From: a virus
Virus record (IMG/VR): IMGVR_UViG_3300020442_000013
Span: 1-64,000 of that record
Reading direction: 5' to 3' (one strand)
Length of the DNA: 64,000 nt
Below, piece by piece: positions 54,101-62,890 of this stretch. The notes beneath the pieces were generated by a model. That model ran no database searches, was not told where the DNA came from, and saw only the letters and a list, made by a program, of their open reading frames with translations. Position numbers and translations under genes: made by a program. How positions within the stretch are numbered: position 1 is the first letter of the stretch; each line of letters opens with the position of its first letter.

Positions 54101-54916
54101 GTGTTTATGCGGTATTCCTGCAGATATTTCTTCGATAGTGTATTCTGTATGTGCGTAATCATTAAGCCATTGTTGTCTATCAGTAAGGTTAGGAGAATTA
54201 ATATCTTTCAAATCTTTGTTTGCAACTTCATATGCTAAACTACTAGGTCCTGTAAATGCAGGTACGCCTGCAAGTATACTATGTATGCCTGGATTGCTAG
54301 ACCAACTTACAGTTGCCCATGCACCTTTGAATGACATATCAAAATCATCATATGTGTTAGGAATTTTTTTTGGTTCTTGCCTGCGTACATTTTTCCATTC
54401 TCGCTCTATGTCTGGTAACCAACATCTTGGGTGTGGCCTAAATATTATTGGCAAATTACAATGAAGTTTAATTGTATCAATTGTCTTGATTACCCAATTT
54501 GCCATTGACCCCATATTTTTCCATTGTAGACTTTTGTCATGTTGACCACAAATTAAAATATGTTCTCCGCTAGTTCTCCAAGGTTGTAATTTAAGTCCTA
54601 GTTTTTCGGCTCTACTGCTATCATTTCCTTTAGGGCCAAAATACGCATCTCTGTTTATTCCGTTAAGTCCAACTTTCCAGGTTGTACCTCTTTTTATTCC
54701 ACCAACTTCTAATACAATCGTTGGTTTACCTTGCTCCCAGACTTCTTTGTTTCTCGCCATTCGACCATGAAACAATACGCTCCAAATAACATTAACATCG
54801 GCACTAGGATCATTATACACAACATCAATCCCGTGATGTACACAGCCGTCAGCAAAAGCACTGAAAACAGGCTGACTATTAAGTGCGCCATAGTCTGTCC
54901 ATAAACTAACTTTCAT
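54083..54916 (-). CDS. Capsule-type glycosyltransferase-like protein (GT-B C-terminal half)
   Basis: 277 residues. IIFRPHPRCWLPDIE, then GAWATVSWSSNPGIHSILAG and PAFTGPSSLAYEVAN follow the RxHP...SSxxxxEAxxxGxPv pattern of capsule biosynthesis proteins (KpsC/KpsS type). Probably transfers a nucleotide-activated sugar; KdsB in this window suggests Kdo. The start at 54916 overlaps the gene upstream. Confidence 0.6.
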   Translation of the reverse strand: MKVSLWTDYGALNSQPVFSAFADGCVHHGIDVVYNDPSADVNVIWSVLFHGRMARNKEVWEQGKPTIVLEVGGIKRGTTWKVGLNGINRDAYFGPKGNDSSRAEKLGLKLQPWRTSGEHILICGQHDKSLQWKNMGSMANWVIKTIDTIKLHCNLPIIFRPHPRCWLPDIEREWKNVRRQEPKKIPNTYDDFDMSFKGAWATVSWSSNPGIHSILAGVPAFTGPSSLAYEVANKDLKDINSPNLTDRQQWLNDYAHTEYTIEEISAGIPHKHLTFKL

Positions 54917-55745
54917 TCCAGTATGATTCATTTCTTTGGTTAATTAAATCTTTTGTTAAACTTTTTCCAGTGTCTTTACGAGCACCTTTGAGATGGTCCA
55001 TCCATCTACCCAATTCACAGTTAATAAGTGGATGACCACCTCCACCTGTAATTGCGCCTTTCATTATCATATCTTCTGTATAATCTAAAACGTTAGAATA
55101 TTCTATTTTCATTTTATTTAGAATATGTCCAAAAACAAAACTATCATGCCATTCTTCTAATAAAAAAATTCCGTTTTCTGCATCTTCATATACTCTTTCA
55201 AATTCTGCCATAAATTTTTTACATATTTCATTCTTAACATTTAAACCGTAAAATCCACATTCTGGCCATGTTTGAGAACCTTTGCCTCTACCAACATATG
55301 TTATCCATTTATCATTTGGCAATAGTTCAGCAAACTGTTCATAAGTCCAAGCACTATGAATAAACGTATCTGCATCCATCCATATACACCAGTCCTTAGA
55401 GCGTCTTACAGCGTCATACACAGCATATGTTTTGTTAGCGAACCGTATGGCATCCCATTTAAATTCTTTATGATGATCCCTTGGTCTGCGTTCTGGCCAC
55501 GGGCATTTACCATTTGCCTTAGGAACATTTTTCCATTTGTTTTTAAAATTATTTAATTTTGGTAATGCTTCAAAAGAATCTAATATAGTTATTTGTTCAG
55601 GATCAGGATTTACTGGGTTACAAGATTCTGCATATACTAGTAGTTTGATACGTTTGTCAACCTGTTCTGCAAAACTATTTAAAAAACGCTGTCCATATTT
55701 GTCCAATCCTGGTTGGTGAAAAGTTGTCAGCACTAATATTTCCAT
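54906..55745 (-). CDS. Glycosyltransferase-like protein (GT-A)
   Basis: 279 residues from the ATG at 55745, after AAGGATT. MEILVLTTFHQPGLDKYGQR and WCIWMDADTFIHSAW (DxD motif for metal and nucleotide sugar), then PECGFYGLNV. Donor and acceptor unknown. Part of the sugar cluster. Confidence 0.7.
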   Translation of the reverse strand: MEILVLTTFHQPGLDKYGQRFLNSFAEQVDKRIKLLVYAESCNPVNPDPEQITILDSFEALPKLNNFKNKWKNVPKANGKCPWPERRPRDHHKEFKWDAIRFANKTYAVYDAVRRSKDWCIWMDADTFIHSAWTYEQFAELLPNDKWITYVGRGKGSQTWPECGFYGLNVKNEICKKFMAEFERVYEDAENGIFLLEEWHDSFVFGHILNKMKIEYSNVLDYTEDMIMKGAITGGGGHPLINCELGRWMDHLKGARKDTGKSLTKDLINQRNESYWNES

Positions 55746-55783
55746 TTCATTAAATCCTTGTGTTAATTGCCATGCATTAAATG

Positions 55784-56713
55784 TCAAATAAATTCTCTCA
55801 TATGTCGCCAGCATGAGCCATTTCTAAGTTCTTCAAAATTCCAATGGAACATACTAATTCTTTGCAACCATTTCAATCTATCAAAGTGATCAGGTCTTTC
55901 TATTTTACTAAAATCTGTATTTGCAACTTCTCTGCATTGACTGTCTATAGGATCTGTTAAGAATGCATGAAAACCTTTTGCAATTGGACCAACTGCTGCA
56001 CTACTATTATGATTTACTACAGCCCAAGCTCCTTGTAGATCTTGATCAAGAGTTCTTCCAGGCAAACTTAATTCAACATTAGAAAAATGCTCTAATGGAT
56101 GTCCTGGTCTTTTGGCAAGGTAATCAACTGCAAGTTTATCTCCAGGATGACTGCGGATAATTATTTTTCTATCTGTATATCTTTGTATTAATTGGATAGT
56201 ATCCTGCATCCATTGCACTACATCATAACCTTTCATACTCCAGCCACCTTGTCTTTGGCACATTAACACTATATGATTTCCTGTACGTGTATATTCAGAT
56301 ATTGGTAAACCTAAAGTTTTAGAAATAATACGCCAGCGTTTTTCGTTGATTGTTGTATCACAATACTTTCCTGTTGTTGGAAATATACCATCAAAGCTAT
56401 ATCTTAAATAGCCTTTAGTATTATTTGGATCATGAAATAAAAATAAATTTGCATCAGCTGTTATTGTATGTCGTCCGTATTCTTTTTGTGTTCTAATAAC
56501 ATTATGTCTTAAACGTAAATGTGGTGTAGTAATTTTATCATACACCCATCCTTGTATCATACCAGCATCACATTCGATCAAATTATCATGTGTATGAACA
56601 ATTCCTGTATCTCCGGCCTGACGAACACCCTCAGCAAAATCAAATAAAAGTTGCTCTTTTTGAGGGTTTATGTTCTTACCTGGAACAGTTTTTAAGTAAC
56701 TAACTACCTTCAT
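55784..56713 (-). CDS. Capsule-type glycosyltransferase-like protein
   Basis: 309 residues. IIIRSHPGDKLAVDYL and GAWAVVNHNSSAAVGPIAKG, FHAFLTDPIDSQCREVAN: same pattern as the gene at 54083, so the two are likely paralogs. ATG at 56713 overlaps the previous gene by 14 bases. A frame open to 56800 lies inside that gene. Confidence 0.65.
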   Translation of the reverse strand: MKVVSYLKTVPGKNINPQKEQLLFDFAEGVRQAGDTGIVHTHDNLIECDAGMIQGWVYDKITTPHLRLRHNVIRTQKEYGRHTITADANLFLFHDPNNTKGYLRYSFDGIFPTTGKYCDTTINEKRWRIISKTLGLPISEYTRTGNHIVLMCQRQGGWSMKGYDVVQWMQDTIQLIQRYTDRKIIIRSHPGDKLAVDYLAKRPGHPLEHFSNVELSLPGRTLDQDLQGAWAVVNHNSSAAVGPIAKGFHAFLTDPIDSQCREVANTDFSKIERPDHFDRLKWLQRISMFHWNFEELRNGSCWRHMREFI

Positions 56714-58403
56714 TGAGGATATCCCATGCGTAACCAGAACGAAGTTCATTTGCAGTAAATTGACAATATGATAAATGTCTTGCAAAAGCATGTACTTCAT
56801 CTATGCTTGGACGGTTCAAATTTTCAACCTCATTAAGATTTTTGTTACATAATACACTTGCCGCATTAGGAGCTAAAGCTATAGCTGGAGTGCCAACTAA
56901 TAATGCCTCTGTGGCTGCAATACTGTTAAATGTAACTAAACAATGTGCATCTTTCAGAGCGTCCCATATTGTATTTTGGGTTACTCTTTCTCGCCTTGAT
57001 GGTTTTAGCCTTACAACTAGTTTTCTATCTGTATGTTTTTTAAGTTCACTAAGTGTAGTTTCCATCCATTCGTCTACGTTTTGTCCATAGAACTTCATTA
57101 CTTTTGCACTAGGTGGACATATTAAAACATAGTCGCCTCTTTTAAATTTACTAGGTCTCCATCCTAATCGATGTAACCTATCGTCTGGTCGTTCTACTAT
57201 AGGCCCTAAGTTTTGTAAATTATTTTTTGTTACACGATGATAGTCTTTCCTTGTAGTCCATATAGGTTGCATATATCCTGTATCAATTGCATAAAAATCT
57301 CTTCCAGTTTCCCTACAAAATTTTATAGCTTTTTGTCCTCCGCCGCCTAAGCCTCTAATAACTAAGGCGTTTTTGGTTTTTGATTCTCTATCAAAATCAC
57401 TAATTACTCCTCCGCTACCAAGTATAAAGTCTTCGCAAAAAGGATCGTAGGCAAGTCCTTTAGACTTTTCGCTTAATGGGCTGAATTCAGGTTTGTTAAT
57501 AGCCGCAACTTTTATCCCCATTGTTTCCTCCTTTATTCTTTTTATTTCATCTTTTGTCTTATAAACGACTTCGTCTGGATCGGAGAGTTCATGCAAACAT
57601 AGTGTTAAGTATTTCTTTGCATTCCAATTTAATGTCAAGTCATCAATGTTTACTCTTTCCTGTTGTCTCCTCTCTTCTTTCTTCTCCATCTTTACAATTT
57701 TTTTTTGGTAGTAATCAGCTTGTACACTTATCCAATCTAATGCATATTCACATTCTTTACATTCCTCAAACCAAGGACCGCCTTCAGTATAATGTAATGC
57801 TTTGGGCTTTCCGTCTTTTGGTTCTTTGTACCATCCTACTAACCAATTCCATTCGTGTGTTATTTTACCAACAAACTTATCTGGTAACCAGCTAAATCTA
57901 TGCAAGTATGCTCCTGTAGTATCAGCATGATTAATCAAATCTAATGTTACTGCTTTATTCGATGCATGACCGCAGTTCCATAAAACCATACTTGACCAAT
58001 TTTTTCTTGGATAGGGTAATTGTGCTTTACCATCCATCTTTTCACCTTCTTTAGGAGTGTAGTCATGATGGGCACACATTACTGCATACTTGTCGTCAGC
58101 AAGAGCAAATAAATCTGCTACATCTTGCTTAAATATAAAATCACAATCAATGAACAATGCCCAACCTGAATAGTCAGTTAGGAAAGGCACAAGAAATCTT
58201 GTAAATGTAAACTCTGTAGAACCTAGCTTATCTTCATCACGCCAATACCAATTTTGACTGCGTAATTTGTCTTGTCTTAAAGGAATGACTTCAACAGGTA
58301 CTGATGCAGTATTGTAAATGCTTTGTTTACATACTTCAAAAGCAATATCTTCTCTACTGTCATATCCTACAAATATTTTTAATGGTTTAATCTCTTCGCT
58401 CAA
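56700..58403 (-). CDS. Two-domain glycosyltransferase (GT-A plus capsule-type GT-B half)
   Basis: 567 residues. N-terminal half: IFVGYDSREDIAFEVCKQSI, WALFIDCDFIF (DxD) and NWSSMVLWNCGHA, as in GT8-like enzymes. A charged linker follows. C-terminal half: YVLICPPSAKVMKFYG, LVVRLKPSRRERV, and LVTFNSIAATEALLVGTPAI, the capsule-type pattern. The start is TTG at 58403 after GGAGGAAGATA, since the ATG at 58430 has no ribosome-binding site. A single protein may add two sugars. Confidence 0.7.
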   Translation of the reverse strand: MSEEIKPLKIFVGYDSREDIAFEVCKQSIYNTASVPVEVIPLRQDKLRSQNWYWRDEDKLGSTEFTFTRFLVPFLTDYSGWALFIDCDFIFKQDVADLFALADDKYAVMCAHHDYTPKEGEKMDGKAQLPYPRKNWSSMVLWNCGHASNKAVTLDLINHADTTGAYLHRFSWLPDKFVGKITHEWNWLVGWYKEPKDGKPKALHYTEGGPWFEECKECEYALDWISVQADYYQKKIVKMEKKEERRQQERVNIDDLTLNWNAKKYLTLCLHELSDPDEVVYKTKDEIKRIKEETMGIKVAAINKPEFSPLSEKSKGLAYDPFCEDFILGSGGVISDFDRESKTKNALVIRGLGGGGQKAIKFCRETGRDFYAIDTGYMQPIWTTRKDYHRVTKNNLQNLGPIVERPDDRLHRLGWRPSKFKRGDYVLICPPSAKVMKFYGQNVDEWMETTLSELKKHTDRKLVVRLKPSRRERVTQNTIWDALKDAHCLVTFNSIAATEALLVGTPAIALAPNAASVLCNKNLNEVENLNRPSIDEVHAFARHLSYCQFTANELRSGYAWDILNEGS

Positions 58404-59160
58404 TATCTTCCTCCACACACTTCTCCCCATACTGTACTTCTAGTATATGACAATGCTCGTCAAAGGGGTTACTTGCCTTATGCCATACTTCACATCCTAT
58501 AGAATAACCATTTGTACATTCTGATAAAGTTACTGTATCTTTGTTAGAATTATATTCTGTATCTAAAACACATTTTCCTTTAAGTACATACCAGTGTTCT
58601 GATCTAAAATAATGTTTTTGATCAGATAATGATCGTCCAGGTGTTATTACTAATTCTTTAACTTTATATTTTATTTTATCATCTAAAACTCTGTACCATC
58701 CCCAATTACGGACAGTTTTTGGGTTTTTCCATTCTTCTAAAATCCAACTACTGCTGTTCTTTTTAGTTTTTCCTCCTACGCCATAAACAAAACTTACATT
58801 TGGGTAATCTCCATATGTAGCTTCTTCAGGCACATTACCTTGATTTCTGTCGCCACCGTTGGCAAATATTATATGTGTTTTACTACTATTTGTTGACAAT
58901 AATTTAAAAATAGCTCCACCCGCATCATCAAATTTGTCATCGTTCATTACTTCAATTACTTGATCAACCATTGAAAGATTTTCTATAATAGCACAACGTT
59001 CTTTGAAAGGCATAAAAGGTCTACCTTTTTTACGTGTTAGCCAATCATCACTGTTAACCCCTACTACTAACTTGTCACCTAATTTTTTTGCTTCACGGAA
59101 ATAATCAATGTGTCCAGAATGTAAAGGATCAAAGCCGCCAGTGACCAAAACTAATTTCAT
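58387..59160 (-). CDS. Fusion: cytidylyltransferase-like domain plus mannose-6-P isomerase-type cupin
   Basis: 257 residues. Residues 1-130: LVTGGFDPLHSGHIDYF (HxGH-type nucleotidyltransferase) and VGVNSDDWLTRKKGRPFMPF as in HldE/TagD. Residues about 165-250: WGWYRVLDDKIKYKVKELVI, PGRSLSDQKHYFRSEHWYVL, the cupin at the end of GDP-mannose pyrophosphorylases/phosphomannose isomerases. It may make a CDP- or ADP-activated sugar and reshape it. The fusion is unusual. Confidence 0.75.
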   Translation of the reverse strand: MKLVLVTGGFDPLHSGHIDYFREAKKLGDKLVVGVNSDDWLTRKKGRPFMPFKERCAIIENLSMVDQVIEVMNDDKFDDAGGAIFKLLSTNSSKTHIIFANGGDRNQGNVPEEATYGDYPNVSFVYGVGGKTKKNSSSWILEEWKNPKTVRNWGWYRVLDDKIKYKVKELVITPGRSLSDQKHYFRSEHWYVLKGKCVLDTEYNSNKDTVTLSECTNGYSIGCEVWHKASNPFDEHCHILEVQYGEKCVEEDIERRD

Positions 59161-59339
59161 CTACCTAACCATCTCCTTGCCGCGTCAATTGGATTGCGTA
59201 AGCCTTCATAAGTTTTATCAATAAAGTCTATATGTCTACTTAATTTTTCGTCTAATTTTTCTTGATTCTTTTCAATCTTATCAAGTTGTTTTTTTAACTT
59301 GTCTATTTTATCTAATATTAAAATTTCATGAGGTTGCAT
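59157..59339 (-). CDS. 60-aa coiled-coil protein
   Basis: ATG at 59339, two bases after the previous stop. Heptads (ILDKIDKLKKQLDKIEKNQE). Overlaps the next gene by 4 bases. Could tether the sugar enzymes; no direct evidence. Confidence 0.5.
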   Translation of the reverse strand: MQPHEILILDKIDKLKKQLDKIEKNQEKLDEKLSRHIDFIDKTYEGLRNPIDAARRWLGR

Positions 59340-59340
59340 T

Positions 59341-59967
59341 TTACCATCCAAATATATAATCACGTCTTACATTAGTAATTTCTTTTGCACCGTGACGTTT
59401 TAAAAATTCTCCTGCACAATATTCTGTATCAGAATGTTGTTCTACTATTACTATAGGTTTGTATTTTAGAATTGTTTGTATACTGCCTTCTAGAATCGGA
59501 AGTTCATGTCTTTCGCAATCTATTTTAATTAAGCCAAATTTAGGCAAATCTAAATCATCTAACTTTTTAACTTCGAATGCACCTACACCAAATGTATTTT
59601 CATTTACATGACTGTTACCTGTGTTTATACTGTCATAAATCATATCAACAGTTGTAGCAGTTTTACCTAGTGCATATTTGTTTATAATCACTGGTAAATC
59701 TTTTACATTTAATTCTAAACATTCTAAAACTTGTGGCATTGGTTCGTATGCTATTACTTGTTTGAATTTTTCCGTTAATGGTTTTGCCCAAAATCCTACA
59801 TTTGCACCAACGTCAATAGCAAGGTCAAAATCAGTTATATATTTGTATGCTTCATCTCTAACATCATCTTGATATTCAGCAGGGCCGCCTTGGCTGATTC
59901 TTTTTGTAATCATTCTGTAAAAGTGATTGTCAGTATCAGGCATCCAATAATTATATACTTGCTTCAT
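59341..59967 (-). CDS. FkbM-family methyltransferase
   Basis: 208 residues. LAIDVGANVGFWAKPL (SAM-binding), VIAYEPMPQVLECLELNV, FGLIKIDCERHELPILEG: FkbM pattern. Such enzymes O-methylate sugars, in line with the neighbouring glycan genes. Confidence 0.8.
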   Translation of the reverse strand: MKQVYNYWMPDTDNHFYRMITKRISQGGPAEYQDDVRDEAYKYITDFDLAIDVGANVGFWAKPLTEKFKQVIAYEPMPQVLECLELNVKDLPVIINKYALGKTATTVDMIYDSINTGNSHVNENTFGVGAFEVKKLDDLDLPKFGLIKIDCERHELPILEGSIQTILKYKPIVIVEQHSDTEYCAGEFLKRHGAKEITNVRRDYIFGW

Positions 59968-59968
59968 G

Positions 59969-60520
59969 TTAAACTTTCTTTAAATATACAATATATTTTA
60001 CTACAAATATTTCAGGAGCCTTTTTCAACTTTACCCAACGTTCTGTTATATCTTCACTAATAAGTTCCCAACCATGTTCTTTATTTTTAGTTTCAATTAA
60101 AGATTTCCACCATTTAGGTTTTTCAATTATTAAATGTGCATTTCTACCATCACTTAGTTTTTTCTTTGCAGGATGGCAAGCAATAAGGTGATATTGATAC
60201 TTGTCTGCAATGCTATATAAATTGTTTAAAACACTTTCTAATTGATCTGGCTCGATATGTTCTAACACATCACTGCTATAAACTAAGTCTGCTTTTTTTG
60301 GTAAATCAATAGGAGATGTTACAGGGTCATAATTGTATACTTGATTTGATTCTTCTAATTGCTTAAAAGGCATGCCTTTACCGCAACCAAAATCTAATAT
60401 AGATTGCAGTTTTTCTTCAGAAATTAATTTTTGTACGCCTTGGGGAATATTTTTTGCAACTCCAAAACCTTTTCTACTGTGCAGTCTTTGAAGTTCTTTT
60501 AAGTATTTTTCTGAATGCAT
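59969..60520 (-). CDS. SAM-dependent methyltransferase (type 11)
   Basis: 183 residues. ILDFGCGKGMPFKQLEE (motif I), then VYSSDVLEHIEPDQL, the post-motif SDVLEH of class I methyltransferases. Substrate unknown, probably part of the sugar cluster. AAAGAGG precedes the ATG. Confidence 0.8.
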   Translation of the reverse strand: MHSEKYLKELQRLHSRKGFGVAKNIPQGVQKLISEEKLQSILDFGCGKGMPFKQLEESNQVYNYDPVTSPIDLPKKADLVYSSDVLEHIEPDQLESVLNNLYSIADKYQYHLIACHPAKKKLSDGRNAHLIIEKPKWWKSLIETKNKEHGWELISEDITERWVKLKKAPEIFVVKYIVYLKKV

Positions 60521-60577
60521 AAGACCTCTTTCATATAATTATATATTACTTATCTCACGCATTTGAAGGAGGGTTAT

Positions 60578-61033
60578 TTATAGGCTTGCGTCTTCCATGC
60601 CAGCAACTCTTAATTTAACTACGTTTGTAATTTGCCACTGTTTCTGATCTAATCCTTTAAGTAGACCAAGCCATTTATTACGTAATAATGCAAATTCGTT
60701 TATGATTTTTTCATAGTCTACTACATCTGCTTCGCCATCTACGTACTTTTCAACGTCTCTGCTAGACAAAGCTCTTTGATAGTTTTCAAGATATTTTTTA
60801 AAGAATGAACTACGTAATCTTCTCAATTCAATATTTAAATAATTTAGGATTGCTTCGATTTCTTGTAGTTGATTAAATCTATGTTCAACTATTCCTGGCA
60901 TTTGTGATGCTTGTTTTTCAACACTACCTTTAAGTTTTACTTCTAATCTTGCATCTTGTAATTCACTTTCAAAAAACTTTATTGCTTCAGGAATTTTTGA
61001 AACATCTCTTGCTACTTCTGAATACCAACCCAT
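60578..61033 (-). CDS. Conserved helical T4-type protein next to uvsX
   Basis: 151 residues, all-helical with long charged helices; YLENYQRALSSRDVEKYVDG and LRNKWLGLLKGLDQKQWQIT look strongly conserved. It resembles proteins found beside recombination genes in marine T4-type phages. A UvsY-like mediator role is possible from position, but T4 UvsY has no visible similarity. Confidence 0.6.
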   Translation of the reverse strand: MGWYSEVARDVSKIPEAIKFFESELQDARLEVKLKGSVEKQASQMPGIVEHRFNQLQEIEAILNYLNIELRRLRSSFFKKYLENYQRALSSRDVEKYVDGEADVVDYEKIINEFALLRNKWLGLLKGLDQKQWQITNVVKLRVAGMEDASL

Positions 61034-61533
61034 TAATGTTTCTCCATAAATAATAGTTCTCGTTTTTGCACAATATCAACTTTATATCCAAACATACCTT
61101 TTAAACGGTTGTTTATTGTTCTCTGAACTTGAGTGATGGATCGTTCTCCAACAGTATCCCAATCGATTAAAGTCCATTTGCCTTTATGCTCAAGCACATT
61201 TGCCAATGTCCAATCACCATGCGAATAAGGAAAAGTTTCTTTTACATTGTCTATGCAGAATTTACGAAACTTTTCTATAAATTGCGGAGTATGACTGTAT
61301 TTCATTATAGACGTACCTGGTAAAAATTTATAATCAATAAAGTAACTGTGTTTGTTAAAATTGCCATAATCTAAAAGATATCCTGGAAAAATTTTGTGCA
61401 TAATATCAATGTGTTCTTGCACACTTGATGCGTATAAATGTTGTTCCCAATCAGCCCCAACCCAAATTTTTCTAATACGATCATTTAATTTGTAAGTATA
61501 TCTTCCTTTTGAAAGTTTTTTCCTTAGTAACAT
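61033..61533 (-). CDS. APH/choline-kinase-like protein
   Basis: 166 residues. FPYSHGDWTLANVLEHKGKW (catalytic HGDxxxxN) and LIDWDTVGE (metal-binding DWD) are the core of aminoglycoside phosphotransferase-like kinases. The N-lobe is reduced. May phosphorylate a sugar or lipid head group for the glycan genes. Starts and ends overlap its neighbours by one base. Confidence 0.7.
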   Translation of the reverse strand: MLLRKKLSKGRYTYKLNDRIRKIWVGADWEQHLYASSVQEHIDIMHKIFPGYLLDYGNFNKHSYFIDYKFLPGTSIMKYSHTPQFIEKFRKFCIDNVKETFPYSHGDWTLANVLEHKGKWTLIDWDTVGERSITQVQRTINNRLKGMFGYKVDIVQKRELLFMEKH

Positions 61534-61772
61534 TATTCATCATACATTTCGTCTTCGTCTTCTTCGTCAGCCTTATCCAAGTCTAAATAGTAATAAATTG
61601 CATCATCCAATTCATTATCAGCACCTAACATTTCGTTAAAAGTATGATCATCTACTCCCATGTCTGCAAGTAAATCAACATATCTTTCAGCGGCCGCATG
61701 TATAGATTTTTTATCTAAGTACTCCTTAAACATTGTCCAAACTTCGACAATATGAGTTTCATCCATTTCCAT
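61533..61772 (-). CDS. 79-aa acidic T4-type protein
   Basis: Very acidic tail (DLDKADEEDEDEMYDE). VWTMFKEYLDKKSIHAAAER recurs in marine T4-type phages directly downstream of uvsX in my recollection. Overlaps uvsX by 14 bases. Function unknown. Confidence 0.6.
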   Translation of the reverse strand: MEMDETHIVEVWTMFKEYLDKKSIHAAAERYVDLLADMGVDDHTFNEMLGADNELDDAIYYYLDLDKADEEDEDEMYDE

Positions 61773-62841
61773 TTGCCTCCTCGGTTACAGTTTCAGTATC
61801 GTCTACTTCTGCGATATTTACCTCCGAGGACGTCTTTTCATTGAATTCTGACATAACTAAATCTAACTTTTCGCCTGTCCAATTCTTTCTATACTCAAGA
61901 TGTTCTTCGCCTTTTATATCAACGTACTTTAGTCGATTGCCTGACTTTTCTATCAAGCCTTTCTTTTCAAAAAGTTCAACTAGACCACTATATGGATTCA
62001 TACCAGTTTCGTATGGAATCTTTACTTGTACACCTTCAAAAGGTTTACTGTATCTAGTTTTCATAACTTTACAGCCAGCACGTATACCACGTACTTCAGA
62101 AATCTTGTTACCTGCTTCATCTTCTTTCAGTTTTAGTTTTTTCATTGCAACAACAATACTTGATGCATAGATAAAACCTTGTCCACCTGATATCTTGTCA
62201 TCTGGATCAAACATATCTTGAGATGCATATGTATGGTTAGTACATACAAGACCTACGTTATGTGTACCAATCATGTTTACTGTATTTCTTACTAGAGCAG
62301 TAAGTTGTTTAGGCTTACGACCCATGTCGCCTTTCATATCACCTTTATCAAACTGATCAACATCTGTGGGTGTTAATAGCATACCTAAACTGTCAATTAC
62401 AAATAAAACTTTAGGGCGATCTTCTTCAGCCATTGCTTTGTAGTCTGCCATAAAAGTTGATACTGTTTTTGCAACATCATCAATCATGGACATATTTAAT
62501 TTTAATAACTTATCTTCACCAGTGTCAACACCTAGTGCCTGTAACCATGACTCGTCTAGAGCATTTTCTGAATCTATCAATACAACAAAGATTCCTTGTT
62601 CTTGTGCATGTTTTACAATATTACCACTACAAAAATAAGATTTTCCTGCGCCTGATTCTCCTGCAAACACAGTAACTTTTCCGAGTGGTACACCTTTTTT
62701 AAAGTCTCCACTTATAAGATAATTTAGTGCATAAGAGCCTGTACTGATCCAATCTGTAGGATCATTGAAGCCAGCACTCATGCCTGAGATGCTTTTTGTC
62801 AAGTCTTTACGAAACTTGCTTACGTCAAATGATTTAGCCAT
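61759..62841 (-). CDS. uvsX: UvsX RecA-like recombinase
   Basis: 360 residues. Walker A GESGAGKS (61-68), FVVLIDSENALDESW, VLFVIDSLGML (Walker B) and TNHTYASQDMF with GGQGFIY are typical of T4 UvsX. It forms filaments on ssDNA and drives strand exchange and recombination-dependent replication. Acidic C-terminus. AAGGAGA precedes the ATG. Confidence 0.95.
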   Translation of the reverse strand: MAKSFDVSKFRKDLTKSISGMSAGFNDPTDWISTGSYALNYLISGDFKKGVPLGKVTVFAGESGAGKSYFCSGNIVKHAQEQGIFVVLIDSENALDESWLQALGVDTGEDKLLKLNMSMIDDVAKTVSTFMADYKAMAEEDRPKVLFVIDSLGMLLTPTDVDQFDKGDMKGDMGRKPKQLTALVRNTVNMIGTHNVGLVCTNHTYASQDMFDPDDKISGGQGFIYASSIVVAMKKLKLKEDEAGNKISEVRGIRAGCKVMKTRYSKPFEGVQVKIPYETGMNPYSGLVELFEKKGLIEKSGNRLKYVDIKGEEHLEYRKNWTGEKLDLVMSEFNEKTSSEVNIAEVDDTETVTEEANGNG

Positions 62842-62860
62842 AATTTCTCCTTATCAATTT

Positions 62861-62884
62861 GGGGGTAGCATTACTACTACCCCC
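62861..62884 (-). terminator. Hairpin between gp32 and uvsX
   Basis: GGGGGTAG / CTACCCCC stem, 8-base loop, no long T run on the minus strand. Could attenuate read-through or stabilise the gp32 mRNA. Confidence 0.5.
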
Positions 62885-62890
62885 GATATA

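Noticed and set aside
55630-55655. Minus-strand AGGTTGACA inside the glycosyltransferase gene
   Set aside because: Matches the early -35 but the sequence 17 bp on is GTATAT, and no gene start follows; likely chance.
60578-61033. Naming this gene uvsY
   Set aside because: Position next to uvsX would fit, but no similarity to T4 UvsY is visible.
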